From Sipunculus nudus (lineage: Eukaryota; Annelida; Sipuncula; Golfingiida; Sipunculidae), in the NCBI GenBank assembly GCA_026874595.1, contig CM049318.1:50496750-50560749 (forward strand): a stretch of DNA of 64,000 nucleotides. Direction: 5' to 3'. This document shows positions 22,701 through 32,582 of this stretch, piece after piece. The notes below the pieces were generated by a model that saw nothing but the letters and a program-made list of their open reading frames with translations, was not told the origin of the DNA and ran no database searches. Position 1 is the first letter of the stretch. Each line of letters begins with the position of its first letter. A program made the position numbers and the translations under genes.

Positions 22701-23746
22701 TGGTGAAAAACTGTCAAGCTTGCCAGAAATTCTCAGATGCAAATCAAAAAGAAACCATGAAACCACATGATGTACCAAACAGAGCATGGGAGAAAATTGG
22801 GACAGATTTGTTTCACTACAAGGACAGTGAGTACATAATTCTATGTGATTATTACTCCAAATTCTTTGAAATATACAAATTAAAAGACACACGTGCCACC
22901 ACAATAATTGAGGCAACAAAGTCAATTTTTGCTAGATTTGGAATACCAAAGACTGTTATTAGTGATAATGGTCCACAATACACCTCTATGGCTTACAAGC
23001 AGTTTGCCACAAATTGGAATTTTGAGCATATCACCACAAGTCCTGAGTACCCTCAGAGCAATGGACAAACGGAAAGGGCCGTGAAAACAGCCAAAAGAAT
23101 GTTGTTAAAATCAGAGGAGACTGGATCAGATCCATTTTTGGGTTTATTAGAATATAGAAACACCCCACTAAGTGCAAACATAGGATCACCTGCCCAGCTA
23201 CTAATGAATAAGCGACTCCGTACAACTATACCTACACATGAAAAATTACTTGATCCAGAAGTTCAGATTACTGCTAGAAAAGAACTAAAGAACCGACAAG
23301 TCAAATCACAAGTGCGCTACAACAGAACTGCTAAAGACTTGACAGACCTGCAAGAGGGAGATACAGTTATATTTAGAAAATCTCTTGATCCGAAGGAACC
23401 ATTCAAAAGCGGCACAATATGGAAGAAACTCAACAAATCCAGAGCATACACCATTAGAGACAATAGGGGCCGCATGTATAACAGAAACAGACGTTTCATT
23501 AAAAAATCAGATGTGATGATTAGTGAACCATCATTTGATAATATTAGTGAATACTCGGAGGACACACAGTCAACAGGAAACCGAGACACTGTGACACCAC
23601 AAGCAGAAAGAATGCAAAATGAAACTGTAGCACCACAAACAAATAAGGACTCTGATAAACAACAAAACAATGTGCTAAAGAGTGAAAATTTTAAAACAAG
23701 CAGTGGGAGACTCATAAAGAAACCACTTAGATACAGAGATGATTAA
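19718..23746 (+). pseudogene. Gag-pol polyprotein of element A (two in-frame stops)
   Basis: One frame of about 1,342 codons encodes the whole polyprotein, interrupted by stops at 22148-22150 (inside RNase H, after NDH) and 22376-22378. In order: a capsid-like region; two zinc knuckles at about residues 211-245, the first CX2CX3HX4C and the second CX2CX4HX4C; protease with KLDSGAQANIIP (about 322); reverse transcriptase with YVDDILVYG (about 598); RNase H with STDASQSGLGAVLLQ (about 745); an integrase zinc region; and a DDE core with GTDLF, ISDNGPQY and SNGQTERAV (about 1,029, 1,082 and 1,118). A basic GRLIKKPLRYRDD tail ends it. All catalytic motifs look preserved. The Met at 19718 has a good context (AAAATGG) and is the first in frame. 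Confidence 0.92.
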
Positions 23747-23964
23747 TTTCTTATTTTGCATAGCTAAGATTACATTAGTATACACACAAGCACACACACA
23801 AGCACGCGAGCACACAAAATTGAAAGGACAGTTATTTGAACTCTTTTTCATTTAAACTTTTAAAATATTTATTTCGTGAAATTAGTAATACAACAACAAC
23901 AAAAGAACTCATCACTTATTGACTTTGTGAAAATCACTGAATACATGATAATGTTACTTTTCTT

Positions 23965-23986
23965 TTAAAAAAAAAAAAAAGGGAGA
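23965..23986 (+). promoter_or_regulatory. Polypurine tract of element A
   Basis: An A-run followed by GGGAGA ends exactly at the 3' LTR start, as expected for the plus-strand primer. Confidence 0.8.
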
Positions 23987-24145
23987 TGTTGCATATCAGA
24001 ATAATGTCACAATAGTTAATGATGTCGCCACCAGATGGCAGCAACAACCGATGACTTGTATATGTATGAGTGATATGACCGCGCAGTAATATAATAAAAT
24101 ATAGTTCCAAAATGGCGTGGTTTGCTTGACACGTGACGCGCAACA
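23987..24145 (+). repeat. 3' LTR of element A (159 bp)
   Basis: Same length as the 5' LTR with three single-base differences. It ends GACGCGCAACA immediately before the GGGAG target duplication. Confidence 0.95.
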
Positions 24146-24200
24146 GGGAGCACACCACACCTGAAACCCAAAGGTCCCTGGTTCAAGCAACGACATACAA
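24146..24200 (+). repeat. 3' half of the tRNA-like sequence, with box B and a T-run
   Basis: GGTTCAAGCAAC (24180-24191) resembles a Pol III box B, with a T-run at about 24201-24209 like a Pol III terminator. Joined across element A to 19331-19346 it gives box A and box B about 40 bp apart, tRNA-like spacing. Confidence 0.55.
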
Positions 24201-24209
24201 TTTTTTTTT

Positions 24210-24789
24210 GTTTCTAATTTTCTTATTGTAAACAATAAATATGTATGTTCTTGTTACAATGTAAATATGTGCATTTACAGGTCCAATTCTAAACTGCATT
24301 CAAGGCTAAGGCGAGTCTGGTGGTGGATGACCGAACTAAATATATATATTATATATAATCTGACCAATCAAAGGGCTCGGATCAGACACTGTTGCCAAAT
24401 GCCTGGTGATAAGCAAAATGGCGTCTGTCACATGCTAGCATGGGTTTCAACATTTTTGTCGACAGTCAAACCTATACATAGGCAAATTCGGTGGTTAAGC
24501 AAATTATAGAGCCTTCAAATATCTATAGATTTCTTGCTCGAAAGGGTGCGACTTTGAGCGATTGAGTTTCCACCAAATGTCTGTCAGTCCAGGCCTGGCC
24601 TCACAGAACGCTGTGCCCCACACCGAGCTGGGAAAAAATGAGTACACGCATTGGACCTTCCACACCGAAAGCCTTGGTGCACTATGCGTCATTGCAAAGC
24701 AGAGGTGAAAAAAAAGTTCAACTTTCTCCGCTTGGCAGCACCACAAAAATTCCCTACGTATATATAAGGTAGTATAAACGATATAATTA
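24210..24789. other. No gene recognised
   Basis: An 80-residue plus-strand ORF and a 112-residue minus-strand ORF overlap here, with no recognisable motif in either. Confidence 0.5.
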
Positions 24790-25240
24790 TGACTTTCTTT
24801 TGCATGCGATATCCCAGGGTAAATATGTTTGATCTTTTCCAAATTGACAGGGATTGTTGGTGCCTATGAGGCCTCTATCCCTGTCAAATTTCAGACCTGC
24901 TGAAAATTCAATATGGCCACCAGAGCACATTGGTGATTTTCTTTTGTGCATGATATCCCAAAGAGAATATGTTTTATCTTTCTCGAATTCACAGGGATGA
25001 TTAGTGCCCATGAGGGCTCAGTCCCTACCACATTTCAGACCTTTACAATTTCAGTACAGCCACCAGAGCACAACTGATTATTTTCTCTTTTTACACGTAA
25101 TTCCCAAAAGAGAATATGTTGCATCTTTGTCAGATTCATAGAGATGATTGGTGCCTAGGAGGGCCCCATCTCTATCAAACCTCAGACCTGCCAAAAATTC
25201 AATATGGCTACCAGTGCACAATCAGTGATTTTCTTTCATG
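24790..25240. repeat. Degenerate tandem repeat, period about 145 bp, three copies
   Basis: The block TTTTCTTTTGTGCATGATAT or its variants recurs at about 24795, 24938 and 25083, and starts a partial fourth copy near 25230. Each copy continues with GAATATGTT, a TTGGTGCC(T/C)A(T/G) block, a purine/CC block, TTTCAGACCT and CAATATGGCCACCAGAGCAC. The copies are substantially diverged, so this is an old tandem array. Confidence 0.8.
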
Positions 25241-25574
25241 TAAAAAGAGAGTGCATTTGATTTTTTCTCTAATTATGCTGATAAATATGTAAAGACCAGA
25301 AACCTCTACTTTACGGTCAGTGGCATAAGCTTTTGTGAAGGATATTTTCCATATAGAGATTCTTATGTCACCAATATGATGGAATGCTGAGCTTCCGACA
25401 GCTGAGCTCATGATCCTAGAGTATAAGAAGATTATACCAGTGCCATTTTAAAATAAGAGGATAATGATGACATTCTGAACAAGCTTACAGTTTATCCATT
25501 TTATCAGTTACACAACGTAATAGATGTTGTGCCTCAAATGTTGTTCATTATCTGAGTCATATATATTTCAGCCT
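25241..25574. other. No gene recognised
   Basis: AT-rich sequence ending in an acceptor-like ATATATTTCAG (to 25571) in front of the next coding-like stretch. Confidence 0.45.
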
Positions 25575-26278
25575 CAGACCAGCAGACCTTGGCAGTAACT
25601 GCAAGTGGACCGCAGGTACAGTCTGTGATAAACAACCAAACGATGGAGGTGACCACAAGAAGACCCATGCATCAGGGTGCCACAAGTGGTTCCAGCAACG
25701 ATTTGAGTCAGACTCTGATATTATTCCTAACAGTGAAGAGGAGTATAGCAATGAGTCAGATTTCTTATATATTTCCAAGTGCAGAAAAACAGTCTACAGA
25801 AAGAAGTCTTATCATGATCATCCTTTCAAAAATTCAGATCCCAATCCTGATAGCCCAGTACAATCAGGCAAAGGCATACATCCTGCTGAAAGAAAAGAAA
25901 GTTCTGGTGTTCTGCTAATAATACCTGTTACAGCGGGATACCACAGAAGCAAAATAGATCCCCAAATTAAAGGAAGTCATATCAGCTTGATTATTCTTCA
26001 GATGGTTCAGATCCTAATGATCCTGATAACACAGTGGAATCAGACATTGCCATGTATTCTTCTGATTTTGATGAAGGATCTGGCACTCTATCAGATGATT
26101 CATTTGTTTTACCTGTTACCACAAGAAACTACAGTGACAAATTAGTTCAGCAAAGGAATTCATATCAGCATAATTCCTCATTTCCTGACAATCCTGTTTA
26201 TACAGTTGAATCATGCATTGCTCATTATTCATCAGAAAGTGCTGAGGAAGGCAAGAAGCTGTTTAACAAATTTGGTTA
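25575..26278 (+). pseudogene. Unrecognised acidic protein with about 57-residue internal repeats, broken frames
   Basis: No family recognised. Pieces in three frames share a repeated pattern. SDPNPDSPVQS near 25838-25870 recurs as SDPNDPDNTVESDIAMYSSD near 26009-26070 and again as FPDNPVYTVESCIAHYSSE near 26182-26240. VIIPVTAGYHRSKI-like and VLPVTTRNYSDKL-like stretches occur after the first and second units, so the unit is about 170-180 bp. The stretch is acidic and Ser-rich. It begins right after a splice-acceptor-like site and ends at the junction with a gypsy polymerase. It could be a host exon, or the N-terminal protein of that element. Confidence 0.45.
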
Positions 26279-26515
26279 TTTGAACGTCTCGCTGCTGTAA
26301 TCAAAAGATTACATCAGGTGGGACTCACACTGAATCCTGGTAAATGCCAATTCAACATGAACAGACTTATTTTCATGGGCATTCTGCTTTCCCAAAAAGG
26401 TATCAGCCCAACGAAGAGAGGGTCAAAGCAGTAGTAGAGGTGAGAGAACCAGCAAACGCATCAGAGGTAAGAAGTTTCTTAGGGCTTGTGGGGTTCAGCA
26501 GTGGTGGCAAGGGAT
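26279..26515 (+). pseudogene. Gypsy reverse transcriptase thumb fragment
   Basis: Encodes ERLAAVIKRLHQVGLTLNPG (about 26285-26344), CQFNMNRLIFMGILLSQKG and SEVRSFLGLVGFSS. These are the regions after the DD active site, so the palm is missing. The frame then switches directly into an integrase zinc-finger region. Confidence 0.8.
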
Positions 26516-27150
26516 GGATAGGGCCACAGAGAGATACTGTAGATCTTGTCATGGCTGCCAACTCGTTGCACGACCTGATTCTTCCAAACAACTTAGAATG
26601 AGTTCTCTACCAGATGGTCCTTGGCAGGATTTGGCCTCTGACCCATTAGGACCACTTCTGTCAGGACACTATATACTGGAAGTAGCAGACTATTTCAGTT
26701 GGTACAACAAGTACGACATCTTAACATCAACCACAGCTGATAAAGTGATAGACTGTCTTGAGGAAATATTCAGTCGCCTTGGGCTCCCAATTACCATCAA
26801 ATCTGATAACAGGCCCCAGTTCCTTTCAAATGAATTTGCTGAGTACTGCCAGGCTAATGGAATGAAACATCTCAAGGTGACGGCCAAGATGGGCTCAAAA
26901 AAATGGGGGGGGGGGGGGGGGTGGAACGTCAAAATGTCTCCATCCTGAAAAAAATACGCATAGCGCAGGCTGAAAATACAGACTGGCGAAAAGAACTTGA
27001 AATATGCTGCCAAGTATCGCGCTCTGGAACATCCATCAACAGGCAGAAGTCCAGCAGAACTTCTGTTTGGGAGAAAGATGTGTGGTAAGATTCCAGAATT
27101 CCAGCTAGACAGTTTTGAGGCTAACAGGGAGGTGCGTGACACAAATTCCT
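26516..27150 (+). pseudogene. Gypsy integrase fragment interrupted by poly-G
   Basis: Contains ERYCRSCHGCQLVARPD (zinc-binding Cys pair), WQDLASDPLGPL (first Asp), ITIKSDNRPQFLSNEFAEYC (second Asp) and, after the G-run, a VERQNVSILKKIRIAQAE segment carrying the Glu. Further on, LEHPSTGRSPAELLFGRKM (about 27028-27083) continues the C-terminal core in a shifted frame. It normally joins retrotransposon cDNA to the genome. The frame breaks make it inactive. Confidence 0.85.
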
Positions 27151-27174
27151 AAAATAAATGGAAAGCTTTAACCT

Positions 27175-27579
27175 ATGCAGACTCACGGCGAAATGCACAG
27201 TATTCAGATGTTAATGTTGGTGATGAAGTGTTGGTCCAGCACAAACTATAACCCTGATCTATACGTTGTTATCAGTAAGAACGGAAACCTTGTCTCGGTT
27301 GAGTCTCAGAGTGGAGACAGATATTCCAGAAACACTACATTTGTTAAAAAGTTTGTACGGCGAGTTGAAGCCACCAGTGAACCAGAACCTGTGACCTCGC
27401 CAGTGAATGAAAACTGTGATCAGCCTGAAACTGAACCCACCAAAGAGATCAGTGACCTAAATGTGCGAGATAGACCTCGACGACAGGCAGCAGTACCTTC
27501 TAGATATAAGGACTTTGTTATGACCTATGTTGCTTTCCGGGCTTTGTCGTCTATAAGAGACTGGTGTTTATTAGTATAA
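27175..27579 (+). pseudogene. Gypsy integrase C-terminal tail
   Basis: Contains VISKNGNLVSVESQSGDRYS and VKKFVRRVEATSEPEPV, then RDRPRRQAAVPSRYKDFV near the end. The RPRRxxxxPxRYKDF ending is common in gypsy polyproteins. The upstream linker is in another frame. The frame stays open for 134 codons up to 27579. Confidence 0.75.
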
Positions 27580-27763
27580 CATATTTTCAGAGCAATACAT
27601 AAGCAGGACTTGGTTATTATCATGCATACTATACTTTCGCTGATCTCCTTGTGATAACCATATGCATCAACGGTACCCTTTTATTACGTTTAAACGTGTA
27701 GAATAGTTACCTGTAACTGCCTAATACTTAAAAATAGACTCCAGATTTAAAAAAGGGGAGAGA

Positions 27764-27946
27764 TGTTATGTATCAGTTTACCAACCGTCCCCCTATGAGA
27801 CGGTGGGACGTGGTATAGAGCCTCGCTGTGAAGTGGAATATGGATATATTAAAAATAAGGTTTTAACTGTTTGATCAGCGTTATCGTTTCTCGGATTTAA
27901 TTCAGGTTTAATCCATATATATTGAGTCACAGACAATATTACAACA
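27764..27946 (+). repeat. 3' LTR of the truncated gypsy element (183 bp)
   Basis: Starts TGTTATGTATCAG after the polypurine tract and ends AATATTACAACA. Gypsy-type ends TG...CA are kept. Confidence 0.8.
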
Positions 27947-28347
27947 CCCTGCTGTTTCACTGTGACCTCTATTAGTGTTTGTTTGTATATTATTTATTTA
28001 TATATTTGTTATTATTGCTGTTAAAACTTCAAAATGAAGTGAAAATGAAATGTATGCATGTTTTAAGACTTGTAAATTCATGTTATGCTGTTACATTTTG
28101 TTATTGTTGAATTTTCATGATCCTTTACAAATACTTGCAAATTCATGTTATGCTGTTGCACTTGGTTATTGTTGAATTTTTATGATCATTAACAAATATA
28201 CTTTTTGTTGAACCAGGGACCTAGGGCTTTTATTCAAGAATAAACTTCTAATTATGCATTCAAATTAAACTAGTGACCTATTTGTTATGGCTAAAATATT
28301 ACACTATAGACCTTTGTACATTTGTTCATTTTTTTTTTCTATTTTAG
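27947..28347. other. Spacer with a 66-bp tandem duplication
   Basis: About 28067-28132 and 28133-28200 are near-identical, sharing AAATTCATGTTATGCTGTT and TTGTTATTGTTGAATTTT. An acceptor-like CTATTTTAG ends at 28347. No gene is seen. Confidence 0.7.
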
Positions 28348-28489
28348 GTATGAAGTCCTCCAGTGTGGTGATTTAGAGAAACTGATTAGAAAACAAAAAG
28401 AACCTACAGATTCCCCAATATACTTTGTTACCACAGAGGACACCTTTGACATAATAAAGTGAGCCCATGTTTCAACTGGACATGGAGGG
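28348..28489 (+). pseudogene. Integrase-like (KRBA2/GIN-related) pseudogene, 5' part
   Basis: After a splice-acceptor-like TTTTAG the frame reads YEVLQCGDLEKLIRKQKEPT and YFVTTEDTFDIIK, stop (28459-28461), AHVSTGHGG. This is the zinc-binding HTGHGG-type N-terminal region of retrovirus-like integrase proteins of the KRBA2/GIN kind, which are domesticated or standalone relatives of gypsy integrase. The reading is cut at 28489 by element D and resumes at 32588 with RDRMMKKLQKKY. A CGA to TGA change would explain the stop (inference from family pattern). Confidence 0.75.
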
Positions 28490-28629
28490 TGTAATATATT
28501 AGTGGCAGACACCAATCTATTTTATAGTTTCATGAATGAGACATAGAAGGCGCCATTAGCAGGTTGGACTAATAAATGTATTCTTGTGGATCTGGTGTTG
28601 CTCCAGGCATTTACACCTAATACATAAGA
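28490..28629 (+). repeat. 5' LTR of element D (140 bp)
   Basis: Starts TGTAATATATTAGTGGCAGA and ends ACATAAGA; the internal region begins TGGGCGAAGGGG, the likely primer-binding site. It contains TAATAAATG. Confidence 0.95.
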
Positions 28630-29290
28630 TGGGCGAAGGGGAGTCAAAAAGTTTGGACCCGACGTTCGTGCAACTGTTTTTCTCAATGTGTAGACATCGA
28701 TTCAGTGTTTTAGTTTGGCTGCTAGTCATCTTCCTGGGCACTTTTGGTGGCACAACCCTGTCCAAGACGAAACCACGAGAAACCAATATGGCGGCTGCTA
28801 CATTGGTTGCGTGGGCGGAGATATGGAAGAAAACTAAAATGCTATCATTGTGGAGGAAACCACATGGCTCACAAGTGTGTTCACAGAAAGACAAAGTGCT
28901 ACAAATGTGATAAAATCGGACACTTGGCAAACAAGTGCAAGACCAAGGATAAGAACTCTGTGTCAGTTAATCATAATAATAAACCTTCTAGAAAACCTAA
29001 GAGTAAAACGCATGCCAAAGTGAAATATGTGACTGAAGTGGACTCTGAATCAGATAGAGACTCTGATAATGGAACCTTGGGTTTATATAAAATTGTTACT
29101 GATGCTAATGATGATGATAATGTTCATACAGATGGAGGTTATTTTGTGACCATGAAGATCAATGGTCAACAGTGTGAGATGCAACTAGATACAGCAGCAG
29201 ACTTTACTGTCATGAGTTAAACTGTGTATGATGCTCACTGGAAACACATCCCTATGAATGAGTCTAATGTGAAATTGAAAGGCTATACAG
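28630..29290 (+). pseudogene. Element D gag remnant (zinc knuckles) and protease
   Basis: Most of the capsid region is missing. The 28744-29220 frame carries two zinc knuckles, CYHCGGNHMAHKC (CX2CX3HX4C) and CYKCDKIGHLANKC (CX2CX4HX4C), an acidic linker, then the protease start MQLDTAADFTVMS at about 29179-29217, where the active-site Gly of DTG is replaced by Ala. A stop follows at 29218-29220. The 28584-28910 frame upstream is not convincingly gag. The knuckle pair matches those of elements A and C, suggesting one lineage. Confidence 0.8.
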
Positions 29291-30771
29291 GTGAGGTTAT
29301 TAAGGTTTGTTGGTGAGATATCTTGTGATGTTGAGTACAAGAATCACAGAGCTGTGTTACCAATGGTAATAGCGGATCATCCAGGTAGACCAACATTACT
29401 TGGTAGAAATAGGTTGAATGTTATTAAGCTTGATTTGGCTGAAATATTCACTGTGAAGGTAAACAATAATGCAAAGGAGCGACTAGAGTTGCTGTTACGC
29501 AGACCGAGTCATTTGTTTCAAGATAGCTATGAAGGGATGAAAGGCTTTGAGGCACACATCAGAGTACGCCCTGATGCCAAGCCTGTGTTTTGTAAACCTA
29601 GAAGGGTACCATATTCACTTAGAGAGGCAGTAGAGAAGGAGATTGATAAATTAGAGAGACATGGGGTGATTGTAAAAGCAGAAAAATCTGATTGGGCAAC
29701 CCCGGTAGTAGTTATCCCAAAAGCAGATAAATCTGTAAGACTCTGTGGGGACTATAAAGTCACTATTAATCAGGCAGTAGATGATGAACAGTATACACTA
29801 CCAACCACACAAGATTTGTATGTAGAATTGGGGGGATCAAAGGTCTTCTCTAAAATGGATTTATCACATGCTTATGCACAGTTGAGTGTAGATCAACAAA
29901 GTCAGAAATACCTTACTATAAATACACATAAGGGTTTATACATTTATATCAAACTTCCATATGGAGTTAAGTCTGCTCCTAAGTTATTCCAGGCTAAAAT
30001 GGACCAGATGCTGCAGGGGGTACCAAAATGTGTGTGTAAACAAGATGACATATTAATTGGTGGTGATAATCCTGAGGAAAACCTAGAGATTTTAGAGGAA
30101 GTCCTGAATCGGTTAAACAAACACAATGTCCATTTGAAATTGGCCAAATGTGAATTCTTGAAATCTGAGGTAGTATATTTAGGTTTTCAGTTGCATGCTG
30201 AAGGAGTTAGACCTGTAGAGTCCAAGATTGAAGCAGTAAAAAAAGGCACCAGTGCCTAAAAATGTCTAAGAGTTGAGATCAATATTATCACCAATTTTTT
30301 GAAGATTTAGCTACCACCTTAGAGCCATTACATGAGTTGTTGAAGAAAAATGATAGGTGGATATGGTCAAAGGCTTGTCAAGCTGCTTATGAGACTTGTA
30401 AACAAAGGTTAACCAGCGATAGTATTTTGGTTCATTATGATCAAAAAAGTGAGCTCAGATTAGCTTGTGATGCTTTGTCCTATGGCCTTGGGGCTTTAAT
30501 CAGCCACATAATGGACAATGGAGAAGAAAGGCGTATTGCATTTGCCTCACGGACAATGACAAAAAGTGAACGTAATTACTCTCAGATAGAGAGAGAGGCA
30601 CTTTCTATAATCTTTGGAATTAAAAAATTTCATGATTATCTGTATGGACGGAAGTTCACTTTGATACCCGATTACAAACCATTGGTGGCTATATTAGGGC
30701 CCAAAACTGGAATCCCCACATTAGCTGCTGCTAGGATGCAAAGATGGGCTTTGATGTTGTCAGCCTTATGA
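29291..30771 (+). pseudogene. Element D reverse transcriptase and RNase H, broken
   Basis: 29291-30259 encodes the end of protease and the polymerase: RPTLLGRNRLNVIKLD, PVFCKPRRVPYSLREAVEKE, VVIPKADKSVRLCGDYKVTI, FSKMDLSHAYAQL, LPYGVKSAPKLFQAKMD and the active site KQDDILIGG. After a frameshift near 30250, RNase H continues (30337-30771) with LACDALSYGLGALISHI, SQIEREALSIIFGIKKFHDY and LIPDYKPLVAIL. In the last, the usual TDHKPL has become PDYKPL. The gene is clearly dead. Confidence 0.85.
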
Positions 30772-30857
30772 GTACACCATAGAGTATAGGACTTCCTCAC
30801 AGCATTCTAACTGTGATGCACTTTCAAGATTACCAAACCCAGATTATTGTAACATAG

Positions 30858-32315
30858 GTGTGGACAAAGGTATTTTTTTGTGTAAAGACCATTGATGATG
30901 GGTTTCCATTACTTGCTCAAGATGTAGCAAAAGCCACCAGAGTTAATCCTGTGTTGAGTAACGTTTTCAACTATGTTCTAAGAGTTTGGCCTAATCATTG
31001 TACAGAAGAATGCCTTAAACCATTTTATCAGAGGAGACATGAATTGTCCTGTGAGGAAGGTTGCATTTTATGGGGCAACAGAGTTGTAATTCCGCCTAAG
31101 TTTAGAGAGAAAGTTCTAGAGGAGCTGCACTGGGAACATCCTGGTGTATGCAGCCTGAAGGCCATAGCAAGGTCATATGTGTGGTGACCAAAAATGGATC
31201 ACCAAATTGAGATAAAAGTTAAAGAGTGCAATGTATGTCAAGGGGTGAGAAAAATTCCACCAACATTGCCACCATATCCATAGGCATGGCCTGTTATACC
31301 TTTTCAAAGGGTACATGTTGATTTTTTTTAATATGAGAAGAAGTTCTTTTTGTTTCCGGTGGATAGTCATTCTAAATGGGTTGACATAAAGCATATGTAT
31401 AACACTAATGCTGAAAGAACTTGTGATGAGCTTAGATTAATATTTGCTGAACATGGGCTACCAGAACAAGTGGTGTCCAACTATGGACCACAATTTACTT
31501 CCAAGAAATTTGCTGAGTTAATGTCTAAGAATGGTTTTAAACATACTTTAGTGGCTCCATATCATCTTGCATCTAATGGTGCTGCTGAAAGAGCAGTTAG
31601 AGTAGTTAAAGAAGCATTTACTAAACAAGTGATTCAGGGAAAGGAGAATAGATCTCTCAAGCATAGAATAGCTGATTTTCTGTTTAGATACAGAGTTACC
31701 CCACACAGTGTGACTGGTAAAAGTCCAGCTGAGCTGATGACTAAAAGACAGTTCAGAACTAGACTGAGTTTAGTAGAACCTGATATGGCTAAACATGTTG
31801 AAATGAAACTGACCAGACAAAAGTTTCAACATGATGGGTCAAAGGTGGGAAGAAAGTTTAAGGTTAATGATATTGTGTGTGTGAAGAACAGCACTGCAAA
31901 TTCCAAAGCTGAGAAATGGTTGTTAGGAAGAATAGTGGAAGTTAAAGGACCCAGGTATTATGTGGTTAAGATAGAGAATTCTACTCAAATGGTTCATGCT
32001 GATCATATGATTTTAGCCAGTGATGTAAAAACATTGCCATTTGAAGTGGTTAGAGGTCAGCAGAGTGAAGTGACACCTGTTTCAGGAGTATGTGAGGACC
32101 TTTCTGTTCCTGTAATGCTAGATAAGACTGTAGATCTTAAGACTGATAATAATACCTCTGAAACTGTAGAGACAGTTAATCCAAATATTGATGTCACTGC
32201 TGGGGGTTCATCAGATATTATACATGAAGATAGAACTGTTCCTTGTCAGTTAGAATCAATACCTTTAAGAAGGTCAAGCAGAACTGTTAAACCAGTACGG
32301 AAGATGAATCTTTAA
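30858..32315 (+). pseudogene. Element D integrase and C-terminal tail, broken
   Basis: 30858-31187 gives the zinc-binding part (LHWEHPGVCSLKAIARSYVW, then CNVCQG in the next frame). 31350-32315 is one frame with VDSHSKWVDIKHMY, VVSNYGPQFTSKKFAELMS, SNGAAERAVRVVKEAF and a long basic tail ending RRSSRTVKPVRKMNL. The second catalytic Asp (usually SDNGPQF) is replaced by Asn, so activity would be lost even without stops. Several stops lie around 31185 and 31285-31330. Confidence 0.85.
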
Positions 32316-32442
32316 TTATTAATGTTTAATGTACCATGTAATGTGTGTATGGAGGTATATACTGGTATATGAATGTACCTTGTTTATTTTTGTTATGATG
32401 TTGCATGACCACCTCCAATGGTTCTTTCCTAGGGGAGATCAG

Positions 32443-32582
32443 TGTAATATATTAGTGGCAGACGCCAATCTATTTTATAGTTTCATGAATGAGACACAGA
32501 AGGCGCCACTAGCGGGTTGGACTAATAAATGTATTCTTGTGGATCTGGTGTTGCTCCAGTCATTTACACAAAATACATAAGA
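32443..32582 (+). repeat. 3' LTR of element D (140 bp)
   Basis: Preceded by the purine tract AGGGGAGATCAG. Seven differences from the 5' LTR imply a clearly older insertion than elements A and C. Confidence 0.95.

Larger units (their letters stand above)
19352..24145 (+). mobile_element. Gypsy element A: near-intact LTR retrotransposon, TSD gggag
   Basis: Two 159-bp LTRs (19352-19510 and 23987-24145) differ at only three positions and are flanked by the 5-bp duplication GGGAG (19347-19351 and 24146-24150). Between them lie a primer-binding site, one long gag-pol frame with two in-frame stops, and an A-run/GGGAGA polypurine tract. Protein order is nucleocapsid, protease, reverse transcriptase, RNase H, integrase, as in Ty3/gypsy. 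The paired zinc knuckles and single frame suggest the Mag-type lineage, to which bivalve Steamer-like elements belong (inference). Little LTR divergence implies recent insertion. Confidence 0.95.
26279..27946 (+). mobile_element. 5'-truncated, internally deleted gypsy element with a 3' LTR
   Basis: Reverse transcriptase thumb, integrase and C-terminal tail are joined with RNase H missing, then a polypurine tract (AAAAAAGGGGAGAGA, 27749-27763) and a 183-bp LTR. No upstream LTR copy was found, so target duplication could not be checked. A 17-bp G-run (26905-26921) interrupts the integrase. Confidence 0.8.
28490..32582 (+). mobile_element. Gypsy element D, TSD gaggg, inserted in the integrase-like pseudogene
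   Basis: Two 140-bp LTRs (28490-28629 and 32443-32582) differ at seven positions and are flanked by GAGGG (28485-28489 and 32583-32587). Order: shortened nucleocapsid, protease, reverse transcriptase, RNase H, integrase. There are many stops and frameshifts. The LTRs start TG but end GA instead of CA in both copies. The insertion falls between HGG and RDRMM of the target protein. Confidence 0.95.
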
